Below the pieces are notes generated by a model, which saw only the letters and a list, made by a program, of their open reading frames with translations, was not told the DNA's origin and searched no databases. Below, piece by piece: positions 33,577 to 45,640 of a stretch of 64,000 nucleotides of DNA. How positions within the stretch are numbered: the first letter of the stretch is position 1; each line of letters begins with the position of its first letter. The position numbers and the translations under genes were made by a program. The stretch comes from Dipteris shenzhenensis (Eukaryota > Polypodiophyta > Polypodiopsida > Gleicheniales): assembly GCA_047967505.1 (NCBI GenBank), contig CM106539.1. One strand, written 5' to 3'.

Positions 33577-36500
33577 ATGGCAGAGAAGAACTTCTCTTTT
33601 GTCGTGAGTAATTACCATCTTTTCTAGCGTCCCTTTACCATCTTTTCTAGTGTCCCTCTTCCATGTGTCTTTGTGTTTCCTCCTCTTTCTGTCTTCTTTT
33701 TTTCCCCCCCTTTGGTTTTTACCAAAAGTAATAATTTATAAGATTGGATATACTCTAGCCTTTAGAAGGTATATATAACTTTTGTGCCTTTGTGATGGAA
33801 AAGTTAGCAACTGTTTTTGGCAAATTTCTCACTTAAGTTTGCTGCTAGTTTGCAAGATTGGAAATTACAACTCAAGCTACCTCCATCTGATACTCGTCAT
33901 AGAACTGAGGTACCACTTGATTTTATTTTTCCTTTTCGTAGCTCTTTTGGTTGCAACGTTTTGCAGATATTGTGTGACACTTTTTATGTTATTGTATATT
34001 AGGATGTGACAGCAACCAAGGGGAATGAATTTGAAGATTATTTCTTGAAGAGGGAGCTACTGATGGGAATCTTTGAGAAAGGATTTGAAAGGCCTTCACC
34101 AATTCAGGAAGAAAGCATACCAATTGCACTGGCAGGGAGTGATATTTTGGCAAGAGCAAAAAATGGAACTGGAAAAACTGCCGCTTTTTGCATCCCCGTC
34201 ATTGAGAAGACAGATCCAAGCAGAAATTTTATTCAAGGTTTGGACCGTCACATGTCACACAATAATTTTAGAAAGTAGAAGTTGACGAATGGCTGTCATG
34301 ATTCTTGAGAGTTTAGATCTAAGGAAGTGTATAATATCATAAATCTATAGGCAAATCCTTTTAAGCTGGAAAGCTCTTTTCAAAATCAGCTTTGTTTATG
34401 CAATAACTGGCCCAGAAGCTCAAAATATGGGGTGTTCGATTGCAGTACTGTTTTATATGTAAGCTCAGAGTTAATACTTCGATTTCTAAAAGGGTACGTA
34501 TTATAAAGTTTGTGCAGGTTTGGAATGCTTTGACAACACACTTTTGAGTGATTTTGGCCTTCCTACAAAATATTTCAATTGAATGCTATTTGGTTTAGAA
34601 GTCTTTAGACTCCTCAAAACAATACATATACCCAAGTTGATATGGAATCTGTCAGAACTTAGACTGATGCTTTTATGTGGTAATTTGCCTGATTATAAGC
34701 TTTGCCTCACCTACCAACGATCGTTTGTGTTTTTTTGCTCTGTTTGTTCCTCCTATTGAGATTCCCTTTGAATTTATAGTTTTTTCAAATAAAAAAAATG
34801 ACTGTCTGATTCGAGATTCCTCTGGTGATGAATTTTCAATTTTGGCCACTCAGGAAATACGAAATGTGCTATTTCTGAAAAGATCTGCTTGCCAATAATT
34901 AGAGTTTTGTTGTATGTGTAGGAGATGTATGCGAAAGAGTGTAAAGAATGAAGTGTTCGCCCTGAATGTCAAAAGTTTAATATCTGTCTAATGGATACCT
35001 GCGTGGTGTCACTCATGCTCTGCTTGAATCCATGCTATGTAGAGTTTAAAATCACATTCTTCTACTAACCAACTCGGGTTCTCACCTCCATTACCACTCC
35101 CCATTTACTGTAATAACTAATCTGCTATCTCTATTGTCAAAAGCAACTCTCAGGGAGACCGCACCAAACATTCGGACATTCATCATCATTTTGGGAAGAA
35201 TGTGGTAGAAAGTTGTCAAAATAAGCTTCAATATATTCCAAGCAAATAGCTCGACGCTGATGTTCTCACCAAATCCTTGCTAGGCCCTACCCACTGGAAC
35301 TACTGATACACTTTGGGCTTATCTCATCCTCATACTGAGATATGTGTCAATGATTTCAATTGAGATCTATGTTCTAATCCTCCTACTGTTGGAGTTTTTT
35401 TTTTTGGGGGCCGGGGGGGGGGGGGGGGGGGGGGTAGTTGATATAATGGACAATTCCATTGGTACTAGTCTTAGAAATAAATATGAATTTCTACCTAAAT
35501 AAGGGCCGATTATGCACACCCTACAAGTTGCTTATAGTTGTAACTGTCAATCCTTCTTCTTCATAAATAACAAGGCTCATAAGAGCCAATCGTCGTTCTT
35601 GTTTTTATCTTGCATTCACAACCTTACAAAAGAGGGATTGCAAAAATCAGAAATATTTTTGGAGAGTGTTGCCCATCCAAGCTTCCTTTATATAGAGAGA
35701 AGTCGAACGATGATCAACGATACCCATGTGGGACCATTATGCTTTTGACAGCATACACAAAGCAAAACATTCAAAATTATGATGATACTTTGTTTTCTGT
35801 TTTTTTGCAGCTCTCATACTGGTTCCCACTCGAGAGCTGGCTTTTCAGACATCACAGGTTTGCAAAGAGCTTGCAAAATATCTGAATATTCAGGTTATGG
35901 TCACAACGGGAGGTACCAGCTTGAAAGATGACATCATGCGGCTATATCAGCCAGTGCATATACTTGTCGGCACTCCTGGACGTGTTCTGGACTTGGCCAA
36001 GAAAGGCGTTTGTGACCTAGGGGGCTGCACAATGCTCGTGATGGATGAAGTGAGATTTCTGAATCCTGCACAGCTGCCTTACATATCTTCTCCCGTTTAT
36101 CCTTCCTCCCTTTCCCTTATCAGTGTTCTTTCATATGAACTAGTTGGAATAGACACGTCTTAGTTTTGCCTGCTCCAAGTTCTGTGTTTTGTAATGCAAC
36201 AGGCAGATAAACTACTCTCTCCAGAATGTCAGCCTCTTATCAGACATATAATCAGTTTCTTACCTGAAGACCGGCAGATTTTACTTTTTTCTGCAACCTT
36301 CCCTGTTACTGTGAAGTCTTTCAAGGACAAATTTTTGCGAAAGTCATACATCATCAACTTGATGGACGAGTTGACGCTCAAAGGCATAACACAGTACTAT
36401 GCATTTGTGGAGGAAAGACAAAAAGTGCATTGTTTGAATACACTTTTCTCAAAGGTATCTGCGGCTTTCAAGGGGTTCCACTTTACTAACTTCCATTTAA

Positions 36501-37488
36501 TATTACATGGTTATAGATCGCAGGTGGCTGTTATTGCCTTGTTGACTCGTCCCTTAAGCATGTTGGGTGTAACTTTTTATGCAGCTACAAATCAACCAGT
36601 CAATAATATTTTGCAATTCAGTGAATCGTGTGGAACTGCTTGCTAAGAAGATTACAGAGCTTGGATATTCATGTTTTTACATTCATGCAAAGATGGTACA
36701 GTCGCATCGGATCAAGGTATTCCACGACTTCAGGAATGGCGCCTGCAGAAACCTTGTATGTTCAGGTATTTCCATTTCTGTTTCTCCTTAAATTTCAGTG
36801 TGGAAGCCAGCAAGGTTTTGTCACAACAAGGTGGCCACGGATTGAGAGATGATGATAGTGACATGGGCTTTGATTTTGCAGATGTGTTTACACGAGGTAT
36901 TGACAATCAAGCTGTGAATGTCGTGATTAATTTTGACTTTCCCAAAAATTCAGAGACTTATCTTCATCGAGTAAGATCCAGTTTCCTACGTCATATAGTA
37001 CACTTTGCAGTTGTCTATGACAAGTAGGCGAACATGTTCTGTATAAGGTTATTCTCTGTTTAATTCGAAGGGTAATGATGTGGATGGTTTTCTCTGGTAG
37101 TTTGTTCTGGGTATGTAAGTCCAATTTTGTCTCCTGTGCTTGTACAGCACTGGTAACAGTCATAATAAGTAACTTTCATGTCTGTTATCGCAGGTTGGTC
37201 GCTCTGGAAGATTTGGACACCTTGGGTTGGCTGTAAATCTTATAACATATGATGATCGTTTTAACTTGTAAGTGTATTGTCTGGGAGCTGGAAGGAGGGA
37301 GGGGTTTTAGTTCTTGATTTGGGTAGTTTTATGCAGCTTTCAAGATTTTTGGCAGAATCTTAGTGTTGTCATTGTGTGTGCAATGTGCATGCTTGTTAAT
37401 ATTGTGCAGTCACAGAATTGAGCAGGAGCTAGGTACCGAAATCAAACCTATACCACCTGGGATAGATCAGGCCCTTTATTGTGGATAG
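33577..37488 (+). CDS. DEAD-box RNA helicase, plant RH6/RH8/RH12 (DHH1/DDX6) type
   Basis: An ATP-dependent RNA helicase of the DHH1/DDX6 group, which represses translation and activates decapping in P-bodies. Inferred exons: 33577-33603, 33838-33909, 34003-34237, 35811-36049, 36203-36454, 36585-36765, 36882-36970, 37194-37267, 37410-37488; they join to 1,248 nt, 415 residues, all introns GT-AG. Motifs: Q motif GFERPSPIQ (60-68), Walker A AKNGTGKT (85-92), PTREL (117), TPGR (166), DEAD (190-193, across exons 4/5), SAT (221), IIFCNS (about 282), TRGID (339-343), HRVGRSGR (364-371). All catalytic motifs are intact. The core is close to plant orthologues. The N-terminus has only 33 residues before [10 protein letters not shown] and lacks the usual long Gln/Pro-rich region. 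Exons 1-2 are the least certain: ATG 33577 (MAEKNFSFV) and the acceptor before FAASLQDW keep frame, but a distant first exon is possible. Odd residues: CSDVF for usual CTDLF, and C-terminal ALYCG. Intron 3 (1,573 bp) contains a copia relic. Confidence 0.85.
35150..35395 (+). pseudogene. Copia RNase H relic inside helicase intron 3
   Basis: In broken frames it reads [28 protein letters not shown] and [17 protein letters not shown], the C-terminal signature of copia RNase H (usual form: TKH...HYHF...YIPS...ADVLTKSL). A TGTTGGAG word at about 35388 may be the start of its 3' LTR. It shares the strand of the host gene. A TATA-like CTTTATATAGAG near 35690 may belong to the same relic. Confidence 0.5.
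35413..35434. repeat. G22 homopolymer in helicase intron 3
   Basis: An unbroken run of 22 G preceded by GGGGGCC and a T run. It could form G-quadruplex in DNA or pre-mRNA, or reflect an assembly problem. It lies at the end of the copia relic. Confidence 0.8.
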
Positions 37489-39815
37489 CACTTCAATGTG
37501 GGCATCCTACATCACGGGCGTAGATGCTAGATGAGCAATTACTGGAATTGGATTAATATGGTGACGGTGCTCTTAACCTATCCGACCTTCTTTGATCTTG
37601 TTCTTATGTGGAAAGTTCCTCAACATTCTACAAGATGGAATCGGACGGGTAACATTTTAGAATGCTGATTATCAGAGAACTTCAGGCTTTGACATTTTTG
37701 TATCAAAGTTATTGCAGTTTTAAAAGGTGCAGTTTCCATCACCACAGCATGGACAAACTCTGTATATGAGGTTCTGGCATCCTTTGTACAGGTAAATGTT
37801 GGATATGAGTCTCATGTCATGAATACTTATGCCTTTTGCACCAAAACACTGGCTGTGAAACTGCTGCTAATGTAGGTTGCAGGATAATTCTCAATCCTAC
37901 AGCAGATGCATGTGTTCTTTGAACACAATGTTGGATTCAAGTAATTTTGGTCAATTTTTACAGATGCTAGAGGGGTGGCCTAAATGGATGTAATGGGGGA
38001 GAGAGTACTTGTGGTTGCCTAAAGACCTGCAATTGCAGGAACCACACATGAACTGGTTAGATTTTTCACTGTGTACAACAGGAGGGTAACACCAGAGTTG
38101 TGCGAACATCAATTTGAGCTGCAAATTGCACTTCGTACAAATGTATGCAGATGGAAATGATGATGTATTTCGTCTTGTTCATGCAGAGTTGTTCAAAGAA
38201 ACAATCATGGTGCTCATTAGAGTTCTGCTGTTGTAAGTGTTAAGTCTCTCTGTTTGCTGCCAGGATGTGTAACAACTATATAAAGCTACCCCAAAAAAAC
38301 GTCTCAAGAGTCTCACACACCTTAGTGCAGCTTTATAATCTGTAGGCTGACACTTGTGTCTGTGTGCATACCTGCACAACACCTTCCTTGTGAGGACAGC
38401 GGTGTATTGATACATGGATTAGTTGTGGTAAGTATATCTCTTAGCATTGATGCATTATTAAGTCTGGGTTACATATGTGTGCCCATAAAATGTCTTTCAT
38501 CTTGCGAGCCTGCTAGGCAAGCCTTGGTAAAGTAGCTGCTCTTTTTTTGTTGGAAGAAAGCTGGTCCTTGAAGAAAAAAATATTTTTTAATTATTTGGTG
38601 GGATGGGGTTTTTGTGTTTGACCTAATTTTAAGGTGTTTTTCGGCAGTCAAAGTAGGTTAATGGTGACCTCTTTACATGGCTTGTTATTAAAGGGGACCC
38701 CTTTGGGGTTTATTGTTGTCTTTATTTGGGGCCTCCAACCTTAAATGTTAAGTGCGACGAGCAAAATAATTGACCATGCTCACCCTCTATGTACCCCAAT
38801 GAATCTAGGCAAAGAGGCGTAGGGAAGTTTATTCTCTTATTTCTCCCCAATTAAGTCATGCATTATAGGAAAATCTATTATTTTGATGTGCTCACTACTG
38901 AGGGTGATTTGCAATCTTTTAGTGTGATTGATAAGCATCTCTCTTTTCTAAAGGTACAAGTATTTGCTTCTACGCACACTCCTCTTTAGTTAGCATACTT
39001 CCATTTAGTTATGGATTGTGGTTGTCTAGCTGCTTAAATTTGCCTTGACCTGTATCTTAGTTTATACCACATGATTCTTGCATGGAATTAACAATATCTG
39101 CACATAGTGTTAACTTGATGTTGAGATTATGTCCTCAAAACCTTACTTCTGTTCAAGATCATGATTTTGGAGCTTGAAAAAAAATGATCATCTGTGTGCC
39201 ATTATTTTCTCTTAATGGGAATATCCTTTGAGTTATACCAAGACCTTGTTGATGTCTCTTGGAAGCTCTTTTTGCAGTGGATTGATAAAGATGTCCAACT
39301 CTTTATTTATTGTTTAATTTATGCATTATGGTGTCACCCAAATAGCATTTTTTCTTAAGTCAAATTCTCTATGTTGTGTTTGAACATTTTTTCAGTGGGT
39401 GCTTGAGTTGATCGACTTATGTAGTACATTGTTAGTTTTGTCTGATTGAAATGGTTTATTTCTTACAAGAGTCTTTTTCTTAGCCATGTTGTTTTATGTG
39501 CTCTTATTGTTAGTTTTGTTTGATAATCATGAAATTGGATCTTGTGAATAAACAAAGGATAGTGTGTGTTGATGTGCATAATCCTTGTCAGAATAACCTT
39601 GCAATTTGGAATGACTATTTTGTATTGTATTCTAGGTTTGGTGCTTGCAATGTATCTTAATATTGTTATAAAGTGTGATTACTTTGACATTAATAATTTA
39701 TTTTTAGATTTATCAATGAATCAATAAATTGTCACTTGTGCCTTTCTTTCATTTCTTGCTTTTTTGTTAGCTTCAAGAATGTCTTGATTGGAGTTGTAAT
39801 CTTATAATTTTGCCT
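37489..39815. other. Helicase 3' flank; no further gene seen
   Basis: The first few hundred bases must hold the helicase 3' untranslated region, but no poly(A) signal could be assigned with confidence (AATAAA-like words occur only far away, near 39547 and 39720). The rest is AT-rich with short frames. Confidence 0.4.
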
Positions 39816-40063
39816 TTGATTGATTGTAGATTTATGAAAGTATCATTTGCATTTGTGCTCGAGTCCTTTATTTACATGCATGCATACGTGCATACGCACG
39901 CATATACATACATACATACATACATACACATTTATTTATTTATATATGCGTATCATTTGAGTATGATTGATTGTAGATTTATTAAAGTATCATTTGCGTT
40001 TGTGCTTGATTCTTTTTTTTATATGCATGCATATGCACGTACGAACGTGTGTGTGTGTGTGTG
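39816..40063. repeat. 148-bp spaced duplication with microsatellites
   Basis: GATTGATTGTAGATTTAT followed by AAAGTATCATTTGC occurs at about 39817 and again at about 39965. Each copy leads into CATGCATA-type words; the first also has a (CATA)n run near 39905-39927 and the second a (TG)n run near 40047-40063. It looks like one duplicated unit with expanding microsatellites. Confidence 0.7.
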
Positions 40064-40449
40064 TGAAGTCGGCATTCGATCTCTTGCATAATACTGGCTA
40101 TCATTCGCAAGAATCGTAAGGAGATCAAACACCATTTTGATGCTGGTGAAGTTCCTCTGCAAACATCAAACTTATGTTGAGAACGAAGAACGATCCCCCC
40201 TCCCTCCTCAACATGGATTCTCTTTCTTAGGAAGTGGTGGTTGTAGAGGAGGAAGTTTGTATGCACATGCAACTCAGAAGCCACGGGCGGCTTCTTTAGC
40301 CTCCCTAGGGGATCATGTCGTGCTCCTAGCTTTGCCTATCCAAATGGGTCCCTGGCTCCAGAGTTCGTATACAAAGCCTCACACTTTGGCTCTCCCCATC
40401 CTAGAAGAGGTGCAAACAACATAGGTAGAACATGAATGTTCAACGTAGC

Positions 40450-41545
40450 CTGTGCCAACGCTGTTGAGAGCGGGTTCCCCTCTGCCTCGGGTGAAGGAGG
40501 AAACAGAAGAGTTGGCACCCAAGGAGATGGTTGACACAGCCAGGGACTGGATGATTGTAGACTCCCTAGTGAAAAAGGAACCAATGGAGCTGGCACAAAC
40601 AAGCTGGAAACAGAGGCACAACATCAGACATCTTACCAACAAGTGGAGGTGGCAGAAGAAGCATAAGAGAAAATGGTTTAGATGCTAGGATGACTCCGAG
40701 CAAGTAGAGGCTTCCCTCCCCTCAGCGAGGCGAAAGAGAAAGCTACGACATCTCAGTATGATCAAGGAGCAAGAGTTGAAACGCCAATTGATGGAAGAAC
40801 ACACCAATCTTCTGGAGAGAGTGGACCACCTAGCAATGGTAAGTCCATGATGGCCTTTTTGGACGACACTCTTCGCACTGATTCCGTTAGGTGGCTAAGT
40901 ACACATGCACTAGTTGGCTTCCGTCTGGGGGTTGGACCTCCAATGGCTTTTCTTGAAACTTGGATTAGGACAAACTGAGGTTTCTCAAAAAAGGCTTCTT
41001 TGTCCTTCTTTTTGAGAAACCTGAAATGGAAGCTAGAGCTTTACAGTATGGTCTTTGGACCATTAGGAATCAACCCCTATACTTGGAATGGTGGACTAAG
41101 GAGTTCTCTCTAGATGCCCCCAGATCCACTAGAATTTCTGTGTGGGTTGAGCTTTCTGACCTCCCTCTATATTTGTGTAACCAACTACCTTTCCTATGTT
41201 GTGGACTAGAAGTCATGGGTGTAGAGCTAAATTTTTTTATCAACCCAATTCTTGTTTCTTGTGTGGGCTGTCCACCCATTTGGTTAAGAACTACCCTTTG
41301 AAAAGGGTAAAACCCAGAGAGGCTGCTCCTACATTCCCAAAAGCAAGCTGCCTCTAAAAAGTGTGTCCCTAAGACTTTGGTTGTCCCTGATACTTCTAAG
41401 CATGAGGTTCAGACTTCCCAAGAGCACATTGGATAAAGGGAAGGAAATTTTTACCTCCTCTCCTATAACTAAGAACCTATTTGAAGCTCTTAAAGAACTA
41501 GGGGATGATAAGGAGATCAATAAAATGGGACTTTGACTCAAGGCA
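40450..41545 (+). pseudogene. Plant LINE ORF1 relic with DUF4283 domain
   Basis: 41010-41300 translates to FFEKPEMEARALQYGLWTIR, NQPLYLEWWTKEFSLD and TRISVWVELSDLPLYLCNQL, the pattern of the DUF4283 RNA-binding domain of plant L1-type ORF1 proteins (WTI/F...L.L..W...F......VWV.L..LP). Upstream frames (40452-40850) are basic and include KEQELKRQLMEEHTNLLERV, which could be the ORF1 coiled-coil-like N-terminal part. Downstream to 41545 is charged sequence (LFEALKELGDDKEINKMGL) in shifted frames. No ORF2 follows. It is broken by stops. Confidence 0.6.
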
Positions 41546-42094
41546 TACACTACCCATTCACTAGGTCATACCACTATGCTACATGAAGATGTTGTGAAAG
41601 TAGTACGGTATAAGTGTTTTAAATTCTTACCCTCATAAGTAAAAGGGGAGGGAGCCCGTCCCCTCATAAATACAAGGACGTACTCATTAATCGTTCTCCT
41701 ATTTACCCTCCCTTTGCCTTTTCACCCTATAGTAAGGAAAGGTAAACAATGTTACCTTGCATCTACAATTAATACTAGAGAAGAGGCAATGGGTTTGAAG
41801 ATGGATTACTACATGACTTGTTATTTATAATAGAAATGTGCCAAATTGGTATGAGCACATAACTCAACTCTTGAGTCATCAATGGAAGCCCAGCTCTAGC
41901 CTATCTAAATAGGATGTAAAAAGATTAATAAAGACTTGGTTCTATCATCACATGATCAGTCTATGTTCAAGGGAAAGATGGATTACTAACATGTTCTATA
42001 CAAGAAGATAAATTTAATAGGTTATTGACTTCAGCACATGATGTACTTGCTAGAAGATATTCTCTAGAGATTTTGTATTTTTACAAGTTTCGAT
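41546..42094. other. No recognisable gene
   Basis: Anonymous AT-rich sequence between the LINE relic and the repeat complex. Nothing seen. Confidence 0.4.
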
Positions 42095-42757
42095 TGGAGA
42101 GAGAGAGAGGGGTGGGAGGAGAAAGAAGAAAGGATATTTTATTCGATGTGTTGGTAGGGGTGATTGGAACTTTACCTAAACATGCAATTTGCATATGGGG
42201 TGTTGATTGGAACTTTACTTAAACATGCAATTTGCATATGGGTTATTGATTGGAGTGAGTGTGTGTGATTTCTTGATTGACACCATAAACATTATGTGTG
42301 TTCTTCCTATGCATTGTGGAGTATTCCTTCAAAGGTTTGCTCAAATGGCACATAGAATTTGCATGGTGTATGGTGGTCGTTTGTTATGTACTCTTGTTTA
42401 TTGGTGCACATATTTGTTTGTTGTGTGCCATCATGTACTCTTCCTTTGCTTTGGAGTATTCTTTCAAGGGTTTGTTCAAGTGGCACATGGAATTTGTATG
42501 GTGCACATGTGTAGTGCATTATGGCAAATAGAGTTTGCATGGTGTATGTGTGTTCGTTTGTTACATGCCCTTGTCTACTGGTGCGCACATTTGGTTGTTG
42601 TCTGCCATCATCTACTCTTCCTGTGCTTTGGATTATTCCTTCGACGGCTTGCTCAAAGGGCACATGGAATTTGTGTAGTATAAATGTGTTCGTTCACTAT
42701 GTGCTCTTGTTTACTGGTGCACTGTCGCATTGGATTATTTCTCCCAAGCATGTTGTT

Positions 42758-42802
<45 letters not shown>

Positions 42803-42859
42803 CCTCTCTCTCTCTGTCTCTCTTTGTCTCTCTCCCTCTCTTTCCGTCTCTGTCCCCCC

Positions 42860-42910
<51 letters not shown>

Positions 42911-43060
42911 CCCCCCCCTCACCCCTCATACTTGGATTCTATTAGACAAACATGCTGTGCTCTATTGTGCATTCTTTACTATCTTATAATAATTGAAGGT
43001 ATCTTCACACTCCAAGAAAACCTTATTCCTATTAATGCTATAAAATTTTGTATCTAAAGG
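42095..43060. repeat. Repeat complex copy 1 (GA tract, core, tandem units, TC tract)
   Basis: Order: short GA tract (GGAGAGAGAGAGGGGTGG, 42095), core beginning AAGGATATTTTATTCGATGT at 42130, an internal duplication around CATGCAATTTGCATATGG (42181, 42224), three ~140-175-bp units (about 42296-42433, 42434-42609, 42610-42760) each containing CTTTGGAGTATTC- or TTTGGATTATTCC-like and GGCACATGGAATTTG-like words, then a TC tract and a tail with TTGGATTCTATTAGACAAAC. The copy has an intact GAAGAAAGGATATTTTAT junction, which is the unoccupied equivalent of the element B insertion site. Open frames across it are by-products. Confidence 0.75.
42760..42920. repeat. TC/C microsatellite
   Basis: About 160 bp of pyrimidines only, mostly (TC)n with a C16 block near 42855 and C8 near 42910. 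Ser-Leu repeat frames on one strand and Glu-Arg frames on the other are not genes. Confidence 0.9.
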
Positions 43061-43082
43061 TTTGAAATAAGAGACTATATAT

Positions 43083-43246
43083 GAAAAAAGAAAGCCCCTT
43101 GGTCCTTTTATGACATACGATGCTTCTTATTTTGGTGGAGTAACAATTTGGGAGATGATTTTATATTTGCATGCTAGTCAATATAATGCTTTGTTTTCTT
43201 AGTCAAAAAAATTTGGGGGCATGCGCACATGCTTCATATGATTTGG
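43083..43246 (+). repeat. Inverted arm, left (fold-back-like element)
   Basis: Starts GAAAAAAGAAAGCCCCTTGG and includes TTTGGGGGCATGCGCACATG and GCTTCATATGATTTGGAGAG. Its reverse complement, at roughly three-quarters identity, is present at 46683-46850. A third copy in the same orientation lies at 47303-47437. A GA tract follows directly (43246-43280), as a TC tract precedes the right arm. Confidence 0.75.
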
Positions 43247-43280
43247 AGAGAGAGAGAGGGGTGGAGGAGAAAGAAGAAAG

Positions 43281-43565
43281 TGTTGGTTCATGGATTGAAC
43301 AATGCCGCAAAGGTGAATCACAATGAACACATCTTTATTCATGAGTGGTTACATATATAGGCAATTGCCTCCATGTTGGTAGATCTCAGATCCACAATCA
43401 TCTCCATGATTAGCTCAATCAGTTACCTCCAATGATCACTCCAAATCCACACATCACACCAACCTGACATACCTAACTGCCAAGTCACTAGAACCTTCTA
43501 GCACACCTACACTCACACACTCCTAGCCCATAGGCACACACACACATACATCAAATTGTCCTTCA
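43281..43565 (-). repeat. Element B 3' LTR, 285 bp
   Basis: Minus strand starts TGAAGGACAATTTGATG at 43565, right after the polypurine tract, and ends CCAACA at 43281. Confidence 0.85.
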
Positions 43566-43578
43566 TTCCCCCCCACAA
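43566..43578 (-). other. Element B polypurine tract
   Basis: Minus strand reads TTGTGGGGGGGAA directly before the TG of the 3' LTR. Confidence 0.75.
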
Positions 43579-43913
43579 ATTGATGACATCATCCCTCAGT
43601 AGTAGTACATGGGATGCTCCATGGCTTGCTCACCATCATGTGGCAACACACATGGCCCCAACCTGTGACTCACTCCTAGGACTCTTGGTTTACAATTGGG
43701 AGATAGACAATGACTATGTATGGAAATACCCATGAGTCCAAAAAGGAAAAATCTCAAACAAAAGACTAACAATCATTTAAGGATGGACTATCCATGGTAG
43801 AGAACCATTATTGACCTCACCACAAATAACTTAGAAAACATATGGGTCCTCACCCTTGTCAAAATTGACTTGCGTGGTGTAAGGAGTGAGAGCTTTAACA
43901 TCCTCTGGTTCTT

Positions 43914-44640
43914 CTACTTCTTCTGTCTTTGCTTCTTCCACAAGGTTTGCTGAACATCTCTTCTTTGCATAGCATTCTTTTTCAAAATGTCCAAGTTTTC
44001 ACAAAAGTTGCACTTCATTTTGCTCTTGCCCTTGAAGTTGCTTTTGGCCAAATATGCCCCATGTTCTTTATAGTCATTTCTTTGTTTCATTTTCCTTTCC
44101 TCTTCCAAGAGGGATGCCTCAATTTCCACCAAACTAATCTCTGGTATATTGGTGAGTGCGGTGACAATAGTGCCATATTCCTCAGTTAGGCTTTTAAGTA
44201 AGATAGCAATTACAATGTCTTCATCAAGATTAAACTTGATGCCAGATAACTGAGTCAGTATGCTCTTCATGGAATTTAAATGTGAAGAGATGGATTCTCC
44301 TCTATCCAATTTTAGATCAAAGAATTTGATGAGCAAGCTAAATTTGGAACATCCTCCCTGTGCTCCAAAAACATGCTCAAGATGAGTCCATGCAGCATGA
44401 GCAGTCTCACAGCCATCAATGTGGTGGATAAAAGAATCACTCAATCCAAGAGCAATTATGGCTAGTGCTTTTTGATCCTTAGGGAGCCATAAAGCTTCTC
44501 CTTCCCTAGTTGTTGGTTTATTTTCTTTTCCATTAGCCACCTTCCAGATCCCCTTTTTTCATGAGAATAAGTTTCAGTTTGCCTGCCAAGCATGAAAACC
44601 CTCTCCCTCAAACTTATCTATCTTGATTTTGGAGGCCATT
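43914..44640 (-). pseudogene. Element B gag (UBN2-type), broken
   Basis: The ATG at 44640 opens MASKIKIDKFEGEGFHAWQA, the copia gag start, and a frameshift with stops follows within about 20 codons. The main open frame (44540-43914) carries KALAIIALGLSDSFIHHIDG, AAWTHLEHVFG and LLKSLTEEYGTIVTALTNIP, matching the UBN2 gag family and element A. The zinc knuckle is degraded: CNFCENLDILKKNA lacks the Gly, His and final Cys pattern. It ends in a Lys/Arg/Gln-rich stretch. A particle-forming protein from this copy is unlikely. Confidence 0.8.
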
Positions 44641-44679
44641 TGGGAAGGTCTTACCAATTTAATGGCAGTGCCTAATCCC

Positions 44680-44890
44680 TTTACAAAAGACCAGTCTTTC
44701 TGAACAAAGAAATTACCTTCACCATATAGATGCAAAATTGCTAGATAAAAATTCAGAAAATCCTAGTTGTTTGGCATATGCATAACCAATTGGCTTCTCC
44801 CAAATCCTCTTAACTGGGGTCTTCTTTACCTTGTACTTTGTCCTTCTTGTAGTCTTCTTCAAGTGCTTAACATTGGAAGAGCATTGACAA
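44680..44890 (-). pseudogene. Leader ORF of element B (homologue of 6357-6563)
   Basis: The minus strand encodes KHLKKTTRRTKYKVKK and YAKQLGFSEFLSSN, then after a one-base shift LHLYGEGNFFVQKDWSFVKG, closely matching the 68-codon leader frame of element A. In this copy the shifted frame continues without a stop to the gag ATG (44640), suggesting the leader frame may once have been an N-terminal extension of gag. No domain recognised. Confidence 0.45.
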
Positions 44891-45626
44891 CTTGGATGTT
44901 GTCAAGAAATCAATACCAACTGAACTTCAAAGAGCATTCTCTGAACTGAAAAAGCAATCTCTGAACTGTACTTTAACCCCACTTTATACCTCAAGCATCA
45001 ACTTAGCATTTAGTATAGCATCAAACTTCAAGAAATGTCTAGAATGCTTGCAGAAAACAGAGGAACCTTGGAGGCTTGATACCTCACTCCACATAGCATC
45101 AAACTTGGGGCTTTTGCTGTGCAATCAAAAGATACATAGGAAGAGAAGACTCAATACAAATCTTAGGTGAAATGATGTGTCACCACCCGAGGCAGCAGCA
45201 TCTTCATCAACTGAGAAACCATGGCTTCTCCTAAACTGACTATTTTTTCGTCGATTCTTCCCTTGATACTAGACCAAATCACTTCGGATTTCTACTATGG
45301 GTTGCTCTGGTAGTTGTCCAGCCATGGCTAAGAGGAATTGTGAAATTAGATATTACAGTGACCAACATTACAAGAATTTCGCAGAGGAGATAGAGAAGCA
45401 GCGCGTGAGAATGGTGACAAATTGTGACAATCCCTCCAATCAACGAGGTCGCCCAGGCATGAGGAGAGTCTAGCTGAAAGGATTTCTCAATCCATTGCTT
45501 GGATGAAGAGAACTCAGCTTTCCAAGGTCATGGTGGAAGAAGGAAGGACAAGAAGCATTTGGGGAAGAAGAGGGAATCTTCTTGGAATCTCATGGATACT
45601 CTTCCTAGGCACTAGGATTCCAGCAA

Positions 45627-45638
45627 GCTCTGATACCA
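45627..45638 (-). other. Element B primer-binding site
   Basis: Minus strand TGGTATCAGAGC, two bases from the LTR end at 45641. Confidence 0.85.
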
Positions 45639-45640
45639 CA

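Noticed and set aside
38265-38300. Promoter at CTATATAAAGC in the helicase 3' flank
   Set aside because: A TATA-like word in AT-rich DNA with no downstream gene or LTR structure.
42684-42989. Ser-Leu and Arg-Glu repeat proteins across TC/GA tracts (also 46418-46741 and 46787-47338)
   Set aside because: Direct translations of dinucleotide microsatellites, open in several frames and on both strands.
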